Positions 1-8,754 of a stretch of 64,000 nt of DNA are shown here, in pieces. The DNA lies in assembly GCF_028689305.1 (NCBI RefSeq), contig NZ_JAQTWM010000002.1, forward strand, positions 41,724 to 105,723. The letters are read 5' to 3'. This DNA is from Rhodoferax sp. (GTDB lineage: Bacteria > Pseudomonadota > Gammaproteobacteria > Burkholderiales > Burkholderiaceae_C). A program made the translations under genes and the position numbers. Below the pieces are notes generated by a model that saw only the letters and a program-made list of their open reading frames with translations, ran no database searches and was not told the DNA's origin. Within the stretch, counting starts at the first letter, position 1. Every line of letters starts with the position of its first letter.

Positions 1-184
1 GGTCGAGCGTATTCGGGTCAAATCCTCGTTGCAACAAGGCACTCACCTGGCCACCGTCATCTTGTTGAATGGCGCGGAAGAAGTCCTCGTAAGAGCCTGC
101 GTGAGCAATTGAAAAACTTGTAAAAACAATAAGATAAATACTTTTCTTAAAGTAATTTGTGATGATTTGAAACCACTGAATCAT
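1..184 (-). CDS. ankyrin-repeat-like secreted protein, 5' end only
   Basis: This is the first 61 codons of a gene that runs off the left edge of the window. The start is an ATG at 184 that overlaps the tatD stop as ATGA. The N-terminus has a Lys-flanked hydrophobic segment ending in IAHA, which looks like a Sec signal peptide. It is followed by [12 protein letters not shown] and [15 protein letters not shown], the usual spacing of a first ankyrin repeat. It is probably a periplasmic ankyrin protein translationally coupled to tatD. Its partner is unknown, and the call rests on one repeat only. Confidence 0.7.
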   Translation of the reverse strand, partial: MIQWFQIITNYFKKSIYLIVFTSFSIAHAGSYEDFFRAIQQDDGGQVSALLQRGFDPNTLD

Positions 185-978
185 GAGCGCTCAACCTCTT
201 TGAACAGGGTGTCGAAATTACGGCTGGTGATGCGTGCGATCTCTTCCACGGACAGTTCCCGCAGCTGGGCCAATTGGGCCGCCACCCACGGTACATAAGA
301 GGGATTGTTGGTTTTGCCGCGGTACGGCACCGGAGCCAAGTAGGGGCTGTCGGTTTCGATCAACAAGCGATCCAGCGGCACCATGGTGGCCACATCACGG
401 ATGGCTTGCGCACTTTTGAAGGTCAAAATACCCGAAAACGAGATGTAAAACCCCAGATCAAGGGCGGCCAGCGCCACTTCAAGGTCTTCGGTGAAACAGT
501 GGAAGACCCCGCCGGCACTGTCGCCGCAACCCGTTTCGCCCTCCTCCCGCAGGATTTGCAGCGTATCAGCTGCCGCTTGACGGGTGTGGATCACCAGTGG
601 TTTGCCCAGCTGGCGGGCGGCCCGGATGTGGGTGCGAAAACGTTCACGCTGCCAGTGCATGTCGGCCACACTGCGGCCATTGAGCCGGTAATAGTCCAGG
701 CCGGTTTCGCCAATCCCTACCACCCGCGGCAAGCTGCCCAGCTTGAGCAGCTCTGCCAAAGTCGGCTCCTGAACACCTTCGCTGTCCGGATGGACCCCGA
801 CGGTGGCCCACAGATTCTCATGGGCCAGCGCCAGCTGGTGCACGGCGCCAAATTCTTCCAGCGTGGTGCTGATGCACAACGCCCGCCCGACACGGGCCGC
901 CTGCATGGCATCCAGGATGGTGGGCAAATCCGAAATCAGTTCCGGGAAATTCAGGTGGCAGTGTGAATCAGTGAACAT
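181..978 (-). CDS. tatD: TatD-family metal-dependent hydrolase (DNase)
   Basis: A 265-aa amidohydrolase-superfamily TIM barrel. The N-terminal DSHCHL carries the HxH metal ligands. [10 protein letters not shown] gives the conserved Glu, LVIHTR and VFHCFTED give later His ligands, and [10 protein letters not shown] gives the C-terminal Asp. Family members are cytoplasmic 3'-5' DNases or deoxyribonucleases. It is full length for the family. It lies 18 bp after pilZ and overlaps the ankyrin gene downstream. In many proteobacteria tatD follows holB and pilZ, so the context agrees. The exact substrate cannot be read from the sequence. Confidence 0.93.
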   Translation of the reverse strand: MFTDSHCHLNFPELISDLPTILDAMQAARVGRALCISTTLEEFGAVHQLALAHENLWATVGVHPDSEGVQEPTLAELLKLGSLPRVVGIGETGLDYYRLNGRSVADMHWQRERFRTHIRAARQLGKPLVIHTRQAAADTLQILREEGETGCGDSAGGVFHCFTEDLEVALAALDLGFYISFSGILTFKSAQAIRDVATMVPLDRLLIETDSPYLAPVPYRGKTNNPSYVPWVAAQLAQLRELSVEEIARITSRNFDTLFKEVERS

Positions 979-996
979 GGATCAAGCCGGTCCCGG

Positions 997-1383
997 TCAA
1001 ATCGTCTGGGTGGCCCGGTCCGAGGCCAGATGTGAGCCCAGGATGTCTTCGATCTTGAGCTTGAGCGCCTGGGATTTTTCGTCCCTGGGGAACTGGATAC
1101 CCACCCCCTGGGTGCGGTTGCCCATGGCTTTGGCAGGGGTCACCCAGGCCACCTTGCCGGCCACCGGGTAACGTTGTGGGTCATCGGGCAGGGAAATCAG
1201 CACGTAAACCGATTCACCCAGGCTGTATTCGCGGGTGGTCGGGATGAACAGGCCACCATCGGCAAAAATCGGGATGTAGGCGGCGTACAGGGCCGACTTT
1301 TCCTTGATGGCCAGCTGGATCACGCTGGGGCGCGGAACCCCTGCTGCCGCGCCACTTTCATGTGGGTGTTTGGGCTTGTTCAT
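997..1383 (-). CDS. pilZ: PilZ-domain protein, type IV pilus assembly type
   Basis: A 128-aa single PilZ domain. The core DGGLFIPT and the strand PVAGKVAWVTPAK match the PilZ proteins required for type IV pilus assembly. The RxxxR c-di-GMP motif of canonical PilZ receptors is not visible, and the second motif is degenerate. That fits the true PilZ subgroup, which acts on PilB/FimX rather than on c-di-GMP directly (family knowledge). The start overlaps the holB stop by 4 bp. The order holB-pilZ-tatD is common in proteobacteria. A pilF/pilW gene lies elsewhere in the window. Confidence 0.88.
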   Translation of the reverse strand: MNKPKHPHESGAAAGVPRPSVIQLAIKEKSALYAAYIPIFADGGLFIPTTREYSLGESVYVLISLPDDPQRYPVAGKVAWVTPAKAMGNRTQGVGIQFPRDEKSQALKLKIEDILGSHLASDRATQTI

Positions 1384-2375
1384 GGCCGTGAGTTTAGGGC
1401 TTGTTGCGCCTGGCTGACCAAGGCCTCCTGCATCAGCCCGACGTTGAACGGGTGCTCCACTGTGCGCATGGTGTCGCTCAGTGCCTTGGCCCAGCTGGTC
1501 AGGCTTTGCCAGCTGCCACCTTGCGGCAAATCACCAGCCTCAAAAAACCGTGGTGCGGCGCCGGTCTTGACGGCCAGCAGATCATGGCAGAGCTTGTGCA
1601 GGGCATCGACGGTTTGGGCTGGCGTCCAGTCTTTGAACACACTCACATCGCCACGCTGCACGGCTTTGGGCAACAGGCGCCACAAATCGCTGATCGGTGC
1701 AAATTGCAAGGCATTGGCGGGTCGGCCCCCGGCGGCGCGCAACATCACCGTGGCCTGGGCAGCGGGCACGCCCTGTGACTGTAACCACTGCATGGCGCTG
1801 TTTTGATCAGGCCAGATCATGGTGTGGCCCAGGCAGCGGCTGCGAATGGTGGGCAGCAACAGGTGGGCAGCCTCGGTGGCCAGCACAAATTTCACGTCGC
1901 CAGCCGGTTCTTCCAGGGTTTTGAGCAAGGCGTTGGCGGTAAACACATTCATGCGCTCGGCAGGAAACACCAGCACCACCTTGCCCCGGCCGCGGGCGCT
2001 GGTGCGCTGGGCGAATTCCACGGTATCACGCATGGCCTCGACCCGGATTTCCTTGCTGATCTTGCGCTTTTTGCTGTCGATCTCAGACTGGGCCTTTTCG
2101 CTCAATGGCCAGCCCAGATCCACCAACGCCGATTCGGGCATCAGCACACACAGGTCGGCGTGGGCGTGCACGTCAATGGCGTGGCAGCTGCCGCAATGGC
2201 CACAGGCGCCCTGCGGCGTGGGCTGGTCGCATAACCAGGCACGGGCCAGGGCCAAGGCCAGCGCATATTGACCCAGCCCGGAAGGGCCGGCCAGCAGCCA
2301 GGCGTGGCCGCGTTGCGCCAGCAGGGTCTGCGCCTGCGCCGCCAGCCAGGGGGCCAGTGGGGTGGAGGCCGTCAT
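1380..2375 (-). CDS. holB: DNA polymerase III subunit delta'
   Basis: A 331-aa clamp-loader subunit. The P-loop position reads GPSGLGQ, lacking the Walker Lys, as expected for delta', which does not hydrolyse ATP. A four-Cys zinc module ([16 protein letters not shown]) follows at about residues 49-64. LLKTLEEP and the SRC arginine-finger motif (TIRSRC) are present. It loads the beta clamp within the DnaX complex. It overlaps tmk upstream and pilZ downstream by 4 bp each, so the three are translationally coupled. Confidence 0.95.
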   Translation of the reverse strand: MTASTPLAPWLAAQAQTLLAQRGHAWLLAGPSGLGQYALALALARAWLCDQPTPQGACGHCGSCHAIDVHAHADLCVLMPESALVDLGWPLSEKAQSEIDSKKRKISKEIRVEAMRDTVEFAQRTSARGRGKVVLVFPAERMNVFTANALLKTLEEPAGDVKFVLATEAAHLLLPTIRSRCLGHTMIWPDQNSAMQWLQSQGVPAAQATVMLRAAGGRPANALQFAPISDLWRLLPKAVQRGDVSVFKDWTPAQTVDALHKLCHDLLAVKTGAAPRFFEAGDLPQGGSWQSLTSWAKALSDTMRTVEHPFNVGLMQEALVSQAQQALNSRP

Positions 2376-3040
2376 GTCAACCAGCCCTTCTGCCGCACGG
2401 CCCGCAGCACTTCCAGCCAGACCGTTTCACGCGAATTGGCGGCAGCAATGCGGGCAAATCGCTGCGGGTCGGTCTGCAGGCGCTGTAAATACCCCTCACT
2501 GACACGGCTGAAAAAGGCTGCTGGCTGGGCCTCGAATTTGTCAGGCACCCGCACACCCGCCAGACGCCGGGCGGCAATATCGGGCGCCAATTCAAACCAG
2601 ATGGTCAGGTCGGGTTGACGAACAAAATAACCCTCCAGCCCACGTTTTGACTGCACAAGTTGCTCTAGAAAAGATAGCGTATGGAGATCGAATCCGCGCC
2701 CGCCGCCCTGGTAGGCAAAGGTGGCGTCGGTGAACCGGTCACACAGCACCACATCGCCACGGGCCAGCGCTGGCTCGATCAGTTGCTGCAAGTGGTCGCG
2801 CCGGGCGGCGAACACCAGCAGGGCTTCGGTCATGGCATCCATGGTGTCGTTGAGCACCAGGGCACGCAATTTCTCGGCCAGAGGTGTGCCACCTGGCTCG
2901 CGGGTCAGGGTGACCGCCCTGCCCTGCGCTTCAAAAGCGCGCGCCAGAGCGTCGATATGGGTTGATTTGCCGGCACCGTCGATGCCTTCAAAACTGATGA
3001 AAAGTCCCGGAGTGGCCATGGCGGACAGAGGCAGGTTCAT
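2372..3040 (-). CDS. tmk: thymidylate kinase
   Basis: A 222-aa dTMP kinase. P-loop [24 protein letters not shown] and the DR(x)-type motif [18 protein letters not shown] are all present. It phosphorylates dTMP to dTDP. The ATG overlaps the mltG stop, and a second ATG seven codons in (MATPGLF) is also possible. Between GGGRGFD and the conserved QPDL there is a segment [14 protein letters not shown] that seems longer than in usual Tmk proteins. It is encoded by a copy of the dispersed repeat described below (2621-2678), so the gene probably tolerates an in-frame repeat-derived insertion. Confidence 0.95.
   Translation of the reverse strand: MNLPLSAMATPGLFISFEGIDGAGKSTHIDALARAFEAQGRAVTLTREPGGTPLAEKLRALVLNDTMDAMTEALLVFAARRDHLQQLIEPALARGDVVLCDRFTDATFAYQGGGRGFDLHTLSFLEQLVQSKRGLEGYFVRQPDLTIWFELAPDIAARRLAGVRVPDKFEAQPAAFFSRVSEGYLQRLQTDPQRFARIAAANSRETVWLEVLRAVRQKGWLT
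2621..2678 (-). repeat. dispersed 60-bp repeat, copy 1 (inside tmk)
   Basis: Minus-strand orientation: GCTAT, exactly 7 bases, AGAGCA, exactly 19 bases, GGGCTGGAGGGTTATTTT. It encodes [16 protein letters not shown] in sense, a stretch that looks like an insertion relative to normal thymidylate kinases. Confidence 0.7.
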
Positions 3041-4038
3041 GGCCTGCGCTGGTATTTGTTGACAGCACGATTGTGCGCCGTCAAGTCGTTGCTGAATTCA
3101 CTGCTGCCGTCCCCTCGTGCCACAAAATACAGCGCCTGGCTGGACGCTGGCTGGGCGGCGGCCATCAGGGCCGCCTTGCCTGGCATGGCAATGGGCGTTG
3201 GTGGCAGGCCAACGCGGGTATAGGTATTCCATGGGGTGTCGGCCTGCAAGTCACTGCGGCGCAAATTGCCGTCAAAACGTTCACCCATGCCGTAAATCAC
3301 GGTTGGGTCGGTCTGCAGCAGCATGCCCAGGCGCAAGCGGTTGGTAAATACCGCGGCAATCATGGGCCGGTCACTGGCGCGGCCCGTTTCCTTTTCGATG
3401 ATGCTGGCCAGCGTCAGCAGTTGCTCCGGGGTTTTCAGCGGCGTGTTGTTCTGGCGCATCTGCCAGGCCGCCTCCAGATGCCGGTCCATCGCGCGCAATG
3501 CCCGTGCCAGCACCGCCAAGTCGCTGCTGCCTTTGGCGTAGGTGTAGGTGTCGGGGTAAAAATGCCCCTCGGGCGGGACCCCTGGCCGCCCCAGCTTTTG
3601 CATGATCAAATCGGGCTCCAGCCCGCGTGTATCGGACTTGAGCTGCTCTGCTTTTGAGAGTGTTTCAAGAAACTGCCGAAAGGTCAGCCCCTCCACCAGC
3701 GTGACGGCGCGCAAGGCTTCTTCACCACGAACCAGTTTGGCCAGCAGGCGCTGCGGCGTGACCTCCCCCTCAAGCTCGTAACTGCCCGCCTTGATCTGGC
3801 GGGCCTGGCCAGACAGGCGAAACCACCAGTACAGCAGCTGGGGCGAGGTTTGGACGCCAGCATCCACCACACTCTGGGCAATGCCCCGCACCGGGGTGCC
3901 GGGTTCAATCGACAGGTCGACCACCGGTGTGGCCAAGGACAGGCGCTGATGGACCCACCACCAGCCCGAACCCGCCAGCCCCACTGCCACCACCATCAAT
4001 AAACCGATCAATCGCCGCACAACCCTGTTGCCTTCCAC
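3037..4038 (-). CDS. mltG: endolytic murein transglycosylase MltG (YceG)
   Basis: A 333-aa inner-membrane lytic transglycosylase that cleaves nascent glycan strands. It has one N-terminal membrane helix (about residues 8-28), a LysM-like region, and the catalytic YceG domain with [10 protein letters not shown], where the Glu is catalytic. TDPTVIYG and [11 protein letters not shown] are the other family signatures. It overlaps tmk by 4 bp; mltG-tmk-holB is a widespread order. Residues encoded by 3603-3661 fit the dispersed-repeat pattern, but that stretch also resembles normal MltG sequence. Confidence 0.94.
   Translation of the reverse strand: MEGNRVVRRLIGLLMVVAVGLAGSGWWWVHQRLSLATPVVDLSIEPGTPVRGIAQSVVDAGVQTSPQLLYWWFRLSGQARQIKAGSYELEGEVTPQRLLAKLVRGEEALRAVTLVEGLTFRQFLETLSKAEQLKSDTRGLEPDLIMQKLGRPGVPPEGHFYPDTYTYAKGSSDLAVLARALRAMDRHLEAAWQMRQNNTPLKTPEQLLTLASIIEKETGRASDRPMIAAVFTNRLRLGMLLQTDPTVIYGMGERFDGNLRRSDLQADTPWNTYTRVGLPPTPIAMPGKAALMAAAQPASSQALYFVARGDGSSEFSNDLTAHNRAVNKYQRRP
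3603..3661 (-). repeat. dispersed repeat, copy 2 (inside mltG), weaker
   Basis: AGAGCA, 19 bases, GGGCTGGAGCCCGATTTGAT on the minus strand, in sense and in the same frame as copy 1 (xEQL...RGLE). The encoded [15 protein letters not shown] also resembles ordinary MltG sequence, so a chance match is possible. Confidence 0.4.
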
Positions 4039-4067
4039 AAAATCAACCGCGCATCATAATCGGCGCC

Positions 4068-4997
4068 ATGCAAAACCAACTCAACGGCGTCGCCCCGCTG
4101 ACACATTTAGGGCTGATTCGTGCACAGGGCGAGGAAGCCGCCAAATTTCTGCACAGCCAATTCACCAACGATTTTGTGCTGCTGGGCCAGACTGAAGCCC
4201 GGCTGGCGGGCTTTTGTACCGCCAAAGGCCGACTGCAAGCCAGTTTCATCGGCTTCAAGCGCAGCCCCACCGATCTCCTGCTGGTCTGCAGCCGTGACAT
4301 CCTGGCGGCCACACTCAAGCGTCTGTCGATGTTTGTCATGCGTGCCAAGGTCAAACTGAGTGATGCCAGCAGCGACTTTGCCGTGTATGGCTTGGTCGGG
4401 TCAGCGGCCATGGATGCTTTCAAAAAAGGAGCTATCCAGGTCCATTCGACGTGGGCTAAGGCCGATTTTGATGATATCAGCCTGATCCAGCTGTATCCGG
4501 CAGATGAGGTGCCCCGGGCGCTCTGGGTGGCACCGCTGAACAGCGTGCTACCAGCGGGTGATGTCTTGCCGCCAGCGTTGTGGGACTGGAGCGAGGTGCG
4601 TAGCGGCATTGCCACCGTGACCCAGCCCATCGTCGAAGCCTTTGTCCCCCAAATGCTCAATTACGAGTCGGTCGGTGGTGTGAATTTCAAAAAAGGTTGT
4701 TATCCGGGGCAGGAAGTGGTGGCGCGCAGCCAGTTTCGCGGCACACTGAAGCGGCGTGCCTACTTGGCGCACGCGGAACTTGCGCTGACCGCGGGCGACG
4801 AGCTGTTTTTGCCTGCTGACGAGGGGCAGCCCTGTGGTCTCGTGGCTCAAGCTGCACCGGCCCCAGACGGCGGCTTTGATGCCATTGTGTCGATCCAGAT
4901 CAGCGCTTTTGAGACCGGTGGTGTCCGTGTGGGACAGGTAGCGGGGCCCCAGCTGGCGCTGTCACCCGTACCCTACCCTTTGCTGGCGGATATTTGA
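4068..4997 (+). CDS. ygfZ: folate-binding protein YgfZ
   Basis: A 309-aa GcvT-fold protein that helps maintain Fe-S enzymes in a tetrahydrofolate-dependent way. The diagnostic K-G-C-Y-x-G-Q-E motif appears as FKKGCYPGQEVVAR. The ORF track starts 47 codons earlier, but that extension overlaps mltG and is not family-like; the ATG at 4068 gives MQNQLNGVAPL. No Shine-Dalgarno is visible, and a CATAAT sits seven bases upstream of the ATG. Residues around AFKKGAIQVHSTWAKADFDD come from an in-frame dispersed repeat (4416-4475). It is divergent from mltG with only 29 bp between starts. Confidence 0.93.
   Translation: MQNQLNGVAPLTHLGLIRAQGEEAAKFLHSQFTNDFVLLGQTEARLAGFCTAKGRLQASFIGFKRSPTDLLLVCSRDILAATLKRLSMFVMRAKVKLSDASSDFAVYGLVGSAAMDAFKKGAIQVHSTWAKADFDDISLIQLYPADEVPRALWVAPLNSVLPAGDVLPPALWDWSEVRSGIATVTQPIVEAFVPQMLNYESVGGVNFKKGCYPGQEVVARSQFRGTLKRRAYLAHAELALTAGDELFLPADEGQPCGLVAQAAPAPDGGFDAIVSIQISAFETGGVRVGQVAGPQLALSPVPYPLLADI
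4416..4475 (+). repeat. dispersed repeat, copy 3 (inside ygfZ)
   Basis: GCTTT, 7 bases, GGAGCT, 19 bases, GGGCTAAGGCCGATTTTGAT. It is sense, in a different frame from copies 1 and 2, and encodes KKGAIQVHSTWAKADFDD in a variable region of YgfZ. Confidence 0.75.
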
Positions 4998-5088
4998 GCC
5001 GCCCAGGCATGGTGGCCCCTGGTGGACGAGGCCAGGCCCTCAGGCTGCGGGTTGTTTGGATATTTTGATCCCTGTCAAATAAGACAAG

Positions 5089-5094
5089 CATAAT
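5089..5094 (+). promoter_or_regulatory. candidate promoter of the diguanylate cyclase gene
   Basis: A CATAAT -10 hexamer follows a TTGATC at 5065-5070 with an 18-bp spacer, in an AT-rich patch of the 100-bp gap after ygfZ. Transcription would begin near 5101, inside the ORF-track reading frame. That argues for an initiation codon downstream of the TTG at 5100. Confidence 0.4.
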
Positions 5095-5174
5095 GTCCCT
5101 TGGGTGGATCAGATCAAATTCAAAACCGTTATGCCTTTTGGCGCCAGCATCCGCTGGTCGTCCAGCAAGTTGAC

Positions 5175-6296
5175 ATGAAGACTGAAAAGAAGACCGGCAG
5201 GCACTGGGTGGTTCGCATGAACTACTTCAATCGCACCGTGTCGTGGGTCTTCGCCTTTGTGCTGCTGGGCTCCCACTTGGTGGACCGTGCTGATGGTGTG
5301 ATGGGCTGGTTCTGGCTGGTCCTGCAGTTTCTTGTTTATCCCCATCTGGTCTACCTGCGCACCCGGTTGGCGAGTGATCCCCTTCAGGCAGAACTCCAGA
5401 ACCTGTTGCTGGATTCGTTTCTGTTCGGCATCTGGATCTCGGCGCTGGGTTTTCCGCTATGGATCAGCTTCCCGTTGGTGATTTCCACCTGCATCAACCT
5501 GTCGGCATTTCGTGGTCTCCGGGGGCTGCTGCAGGCGACAGCAGCGCTGGCGGCGGGTGTTTTGCTGACGATCCCTGTCACGGGCTGGCATTTCCAGCCC
5601 GATACCAGCCTGATCACCAGCTTGCTGGCCATCATGAGCCTGTCAACCTACCTGACGCTGTTTGCCTTTGGTGCGCACAAACGCACACTCAAATTGCATG
5701 AAGTGCGATTGAAACTGCGCCAGAGCGAGCAGGCACTGCACAAGCAGATCGCGGAAATCAGCTTTCTGCAGGGACAGTTGACCGAGCAGGTCAACCGCGA
5801 CCCGCTGACCGGGCTCTTCAATCGTCGTTACCTCGATGCCACCCTGGATCGGGAAATTGCCCGCTGTGAACGGGAACAGAACCCGCTTTGTCTCATGATG
5901 GTCGACATCGACCATTTCAAACACATCAATGACACCTACGGTCACCAGGCGGGTGACGCCGTACTGGTGCAGGTGGCAAAAACACTGTCAGATGAGTTAC
6001 GTGCCGGCGACATTGCCTGCCGCTACGGTGGCGAGGAATTCCTGCTGCTCATGCCCAATCTGACACCGGCAGTGGCGATGGAACGTGCGGAAGAACTGCG
6101 CAAAAAACAGGCAGCCAGCAATATTCTGGTCTCAGGCCAGCAAATGGCGGTGCGTCTGTCCATTGGCCTGGCCTCATTGCCATCGGATGCTCTTACCGCC
6201 CATGCGCTGATCCGCAATGCAGACGCCGCGCTGTATCAGGCCAAGCAGCAGGGCCGCAATCGTGTCGTCTCGTTTGTCCAAGTGACGGCGACCTGA
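5175..6296 (+). CDS. membrane diguanylate cyclase (MASE2-GGDEF)
   Basis: A predicted c-di-GMP synthase of 373 aa from the ATG at 5175. The ORF track begins at a TTG at 5100, which coincides with the predicted transcription start; an ATG at 5217 with GGGTGG upstream is another option. The N-terminal half has several membrane helices with the layout of the MASE2 sensor of E. coli AdrA (LVYPHLVYLRTRLASDPLQAELQNLLLDS-type sequence). A short coiled coil (LKLRQSEQALHKQIAE) leads into the GGDEF domain with an intact GGEEF active site and an RAGD inhibitory site five residues before it. It is monocistronic and no EAL gene is near. Confidence 0.9.
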   Translation: MKTEKKTGRHWVVRMNYFNRTVSWVFAFVLLGSHLVDRADGVMGWFWLVLQFLVYPHLVYLRTRLASDPLQAELQNLLLDSFLFGIWISALGFPLWISFPLVISTCINLSAFRGLRGLLQATAALAAGVLLTIPVTGWHFQPDTSLITSLLAIMSLSTYLTLFAFGAHKRTLKLHEVRLKLRQSEQALHKQIAEISFLQGQLTEQVNRDPLTGLFNRRYLDATLDREIARCEREQNPLCLMMVDIDHFKHINDTYGHQAGDAVLVQVAKTLSDELRAGDIACRYGGEEFLLLMPNLTPAVAMERAEELRKKQAASNILVSGQQMAVRLSIGLASLPSDALTAHALIRNADAALYQAKQQGRNRVVSFVQVTAT

Positions 6297-6308
6297 ACGC
6301 CGACCGGT

Positions 6309-6995
6309 TCAAAGACCGTCCTCTTCCGGCGCAATCCGCCCGGCTTCGATGGTGATACGCCGCTGGCAGCGTGCCGCAATGGCCTTGTCGTGGGTCACCA
6401 GCACCAGGGTGGTGCCCAGTTCGCGGTTCAGGTCAAACATCAGTTCCATCACCGTCTCGCCGGTGGCAAAGTCCAGGCTGCCGGTAGGCTCGTCAGCCAG
6501 CAGCACGGCCGGCTGGACCACAAAGGCACGTGCCAGCGCCACCCGCTGCTGTTCACCGCCCGAAAGTACCCTGGGGTAGTGGCCCAGGCGCTGCGACAAG
6601 CCCACACGCGCCAGCATCTCGGTGGCAGCCTGGCGGGCATCACGCCGGTTGGCCAGCTCCAGCGGCAGCATCACGTTTTCCAGGGCGGTCAGATTGCCCA
6701 GCAATTGAAAGCTCTGGAACACAAAACCCATTTTTTGCGCCCGCAGTGCGGCACGGGCATCTTCGTCGATGGCAAACAAGTCCTGACCGGCCAGATGCAC
6801 CGTGCCGCGACTGGGGACATCCAGTCCGGCGATGATCGACAGCAGCGTGCTTTTCCCGGAGCCGGAGGCACCGACAATGGCGACGGTTTCCCGCTGGCTC
6901 AAACGGAAATCGATATCACGCAAAATGTCGAGTGTGCCGGTGGAGTCACTGACGGACTTGAAGACGTGCTCAACCGAAATAATGCAATCTGACAT
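6309..6995 (-). CDS. ABC transporter ATP-binding protein, YbbA type
   Basis: A 228-aa ATPase of the LolD/MacB/YbbA class. Walker A GASGSGKSTLL, signature LSGGEQQRVALARA and Walker B VLLADEPTGSLD are intact, so it is an active ATPase. The start at 6995 (MSDCIISVEHV) is preferred over the ORF-track extension, which runs into tesA. Starts of this gene and tesA are about 20-25 bp apart and divergent, as with ybbA and tesA in E. coli. The large YbbP-type permease usually following is not adjacent here. It may serve in lipid or lipoprotein handling. Confidence 0.85.
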   Translation of the reverse strand: MSDCIISVEHVFKSVSDSTGTLDILRDIDFRLSQRETVAIVGASGSGKSTLLSIIAGLDVPSRGTVHLAGQDLFAIDEDARAALRAQKMGFVFQSFQLLGNLTALENVMLPLELANRRDARQAATEMLARVGLSQRLGHYPRVLSGGEQQRVALARAFVVQPAVLLADEPTGSLDFATGETVMELMFDLNRELGTTLVLVTHDKAIAARCQRRITIEAGRIAPEEDGL

Positions 6996-7014
6996 GGATG
7001 TTTCTTTGAATTTG

Positions 7015-7674
7015 ATGACAATGAACCGCCGCCACTGTATCGCGTTGGCAGCGACGCTGGCGGCGGTGGGGATTCCTGCCCACCCCGCACGGGCCCAGAC
7101 CGCGGCAGCCAAACGCCTGCCCGGCACCATTCTGGTCGTTGGAGATTCGTTGAGTGCCGAGTATGGCCTGCAGCGCGGCAGTGGCTGGGTAGCGCTGCTG
7201 GAAAAAAAGCTCAAGGCCGAGAAAATCGCAGCCACGGTGGTCAACGCCAGCATCAGCGGTGACACCACATCGGGTGGACGCACCCGCCTACCAGCCTTGC
7301 TGGAAAAACATCACCCGACCCTGGTGGTGATCGAACTGGGTGGCAACGATGCGCTGCGTGGCCTGTCATTGGCGATGACGCAGGACAACCTGATGGCCAT
7401 GACACAGGTGGCGCAAAAGGCCGGGGCCAGGGTGCTGTTGCTGGGCATGCAGATGCCGCCCAACTATGGGCGCGACTACAGCCAGCGTTTTGCCCAGATG
7501 TATGTGGATGTGGCCAAGTCCGGCAAGGCGGCGCTGGTGCCGTTCCTGCTCAAAGGCATCGCTGACGTGCCTGACAGCGCCCGCTGGTTTCAGGCCGACC
7601 GCATCCACCCGCTTGAGGCGGCGCACCCAGTGATCTTGGCTAATGTCTGGCCCGAGTTGAAAAAAGGATTGTGA
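7015..7674 (+). CDS. tesA: arylesterase / acyl-CoA thioesterase I, GDSL type
   Basis: An SGNH hydrolase of about 219 aa. GDSLSAEYGL carries the nucleophile Ser, GGNDALRG is block III, and DRIHPLEAAHP holds the catalytic Asp and His. The signal peptide IALAATLAAVGIPAHPARA predicts a periplasmic location, as for E. coli TesA. Starts at 6994, 7015 and 7021 are all in frame and none has a clear ribosome site. I chose 7015, which keeps the signal peptide and clears the divergent ATPase start. The stop overlaps the mnmH start by one base (TGATG). Confidence 0.88.
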   Translation: MTMNRRHCIALAATLAAVGIPAHPARAQTAAAKRLPGTILVVGDSLSAEYGLQRGSGWVALLEKKLKAEKIAATVVNASISGDTTSGGRTRLPALLEKHHPTLVVIELGGNDALRGLSLAMTQDNLMAMTQVAQKAGARVLLLGMQMPPNYGRDYSQRFAQMYVDVAKSGKAALVPFLLKGIADVPDSARWFQADRIHPLEAAHPVILANVWPELKKGL

Positions 7675-8738
7675 TGAGTCTGACCCCTATGAGTGCGGCC
7701 GAAGCCATGAGCCGGCTGGCCGATTTCGACACCATCATCGATGCCCGCAGCGAAGACGAATTTGCCGAAGACCACCTGCCCCAGGCCGTGAACTGGCCCA
7801 CGCTCAACAATGACGAGCGCCGCGAGATCGGTACCCTGTACAAACAGGTGAACCCATTTGAGGCCCGTAAACGCGGTGCCGCCGTGGCGGCGCGCAATAT
7901 CGCCGCGCACATCGAGCGCGAGGTGATGGACAAGCCCAAGGACTGGAAGCCGCTGACCTATTGCTGGCGCGGCGGTCAGCGCAGCGGCGCACTGTCGCTG
8001 ATCCTGAGCCAGATCGGTTTTCGGGTGACCCTGATCGACGGTGGCTACAAGGCCTTTCGCTCCGCCATGGTCCAGGACATTGACCGTCTGGTATTGCCGC
8101 TGCAGTTCCAGGTGGTGTGCGGCCCGACGGGCTCCGGCAAAACCCGTTTGCTGCAGGCACTGGCCGCGCAGGGCGCGCAGGTGCTGGACCTCGAAGCCCT
8201 GGCCAACCACCGCAGTTCGGTGCTGGGGGCCATTCCGGGGCTGCCCCAGCCCAGTCAGAAACACTTTGACATGTTGATCTGGGACACGTTGCGCCATCTG
8301 GACAACAGCCGGCCTGTGTACGTGGAGAGTGAAAGCAAGAAGGTCGGCAATGTGTCCGTCCCGGCCACCCTGGTGCAGGCCATGCGCCAGAGCCCGTGCC
8401 TGAATTTACAGCTGTCCGACGCCGAGCGTGTAGCCTTGTTGATGGAGGACTACGACTATCTGGTGCGTGATGTGGATTATTTCTGCAACCGCCTGGCGGT
8501 GCTGACGGCGCTCAAAGGCCGTGTGGTGGTAGAGGGCTGGCAAGCCCAGGCGCGTGCCGGTGCCTTGGCGCCGGTGGTGCAGGACTTGTTGACCAGTCAT
8601 TACGACCCGGCCTATTCCCAGTCCATGCAGCGCAATTTTGTTCAGTTCAATGATTCAAAAACCATAGCACCCATGGACCGTTCCATGCGGGCTATGGCCG
8701 ATTTGGCTGCTCAAATACTGGCCTGTGCGGCGGGCTGA
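7674..8738 (+). CDS. mnmH: tRNA 2-selenouridine/geranyl-2-thiouridine synthase
   Basis: A 354-aa protein also called SelU or YbbB. An N-terminal rhodanese domain carries the catalytic Cys in YCWRGGQRSG, and a P-loop domain with CGPTGSGKTRLL follows. It exchanges sulfur for selenium in the wobble 2-thiouridine of tRNA. I took ATG 7674 rather than the GTG at 7671. The C-terminal tail NDSKTIAPMDRSMRAMADLAAQIL coincides with a dispersed-repeat copy (8652-8710), so the repeat supplies part of the variable tail. No selD is in the window. Confidence 0.93.
   Translation: MSLTPMSAAEAMSRLADFDTIIDARSEDEFAEDHLPQAVNWPTLNNDERREIGTLYKQVNPFEARKRGAAVAARNIAAHIEREVMDKPKDWKPLTYCWRGGQRSGALSLILSQIGFRVTLIDGGYKAFRSAMVQDIDRLVLPLQFQVVCGPTGSGKTRLLQALAAQGAQVLDLEALANHRSSVLGAIPGLPQPSQKHFDMLIWDTLRHLDNSRPVYVESESKKVGNVSVPATLVQAMRQSPCLNLQLSDAERVALLMEDYDYLVRDVDYFCNRLAVLTALKGRVVVEGWQAQARAGALAPVVQDLLTSHYDPAYSQSMQRNFVQFNDSKTIAPMDRSMRAMADLAAQILACAAG
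8652..8710 (+). repeat. dispersed repeat, copy 4 (inside mnmH)
   Basis: GATTC, 7 bases, ATAGCA, 19 bases, GGGCTATGGCCGATTTGGCT. It is sense and shares the frame of copy 3, encoding the variable C-terminal tail. An internal CATGGA/TCCATG stem is present. Confidence 0.65.
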
Positions 8739-8754
8739 GTGGATACCAACGGCA

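Noticed and set aside
1575-1625. AGAGCT ... GGGCTGG in holB, resembling the repeat
   Set aside because: Spacing is 21 bases and the encoded residues are ordinary delta' sequence.
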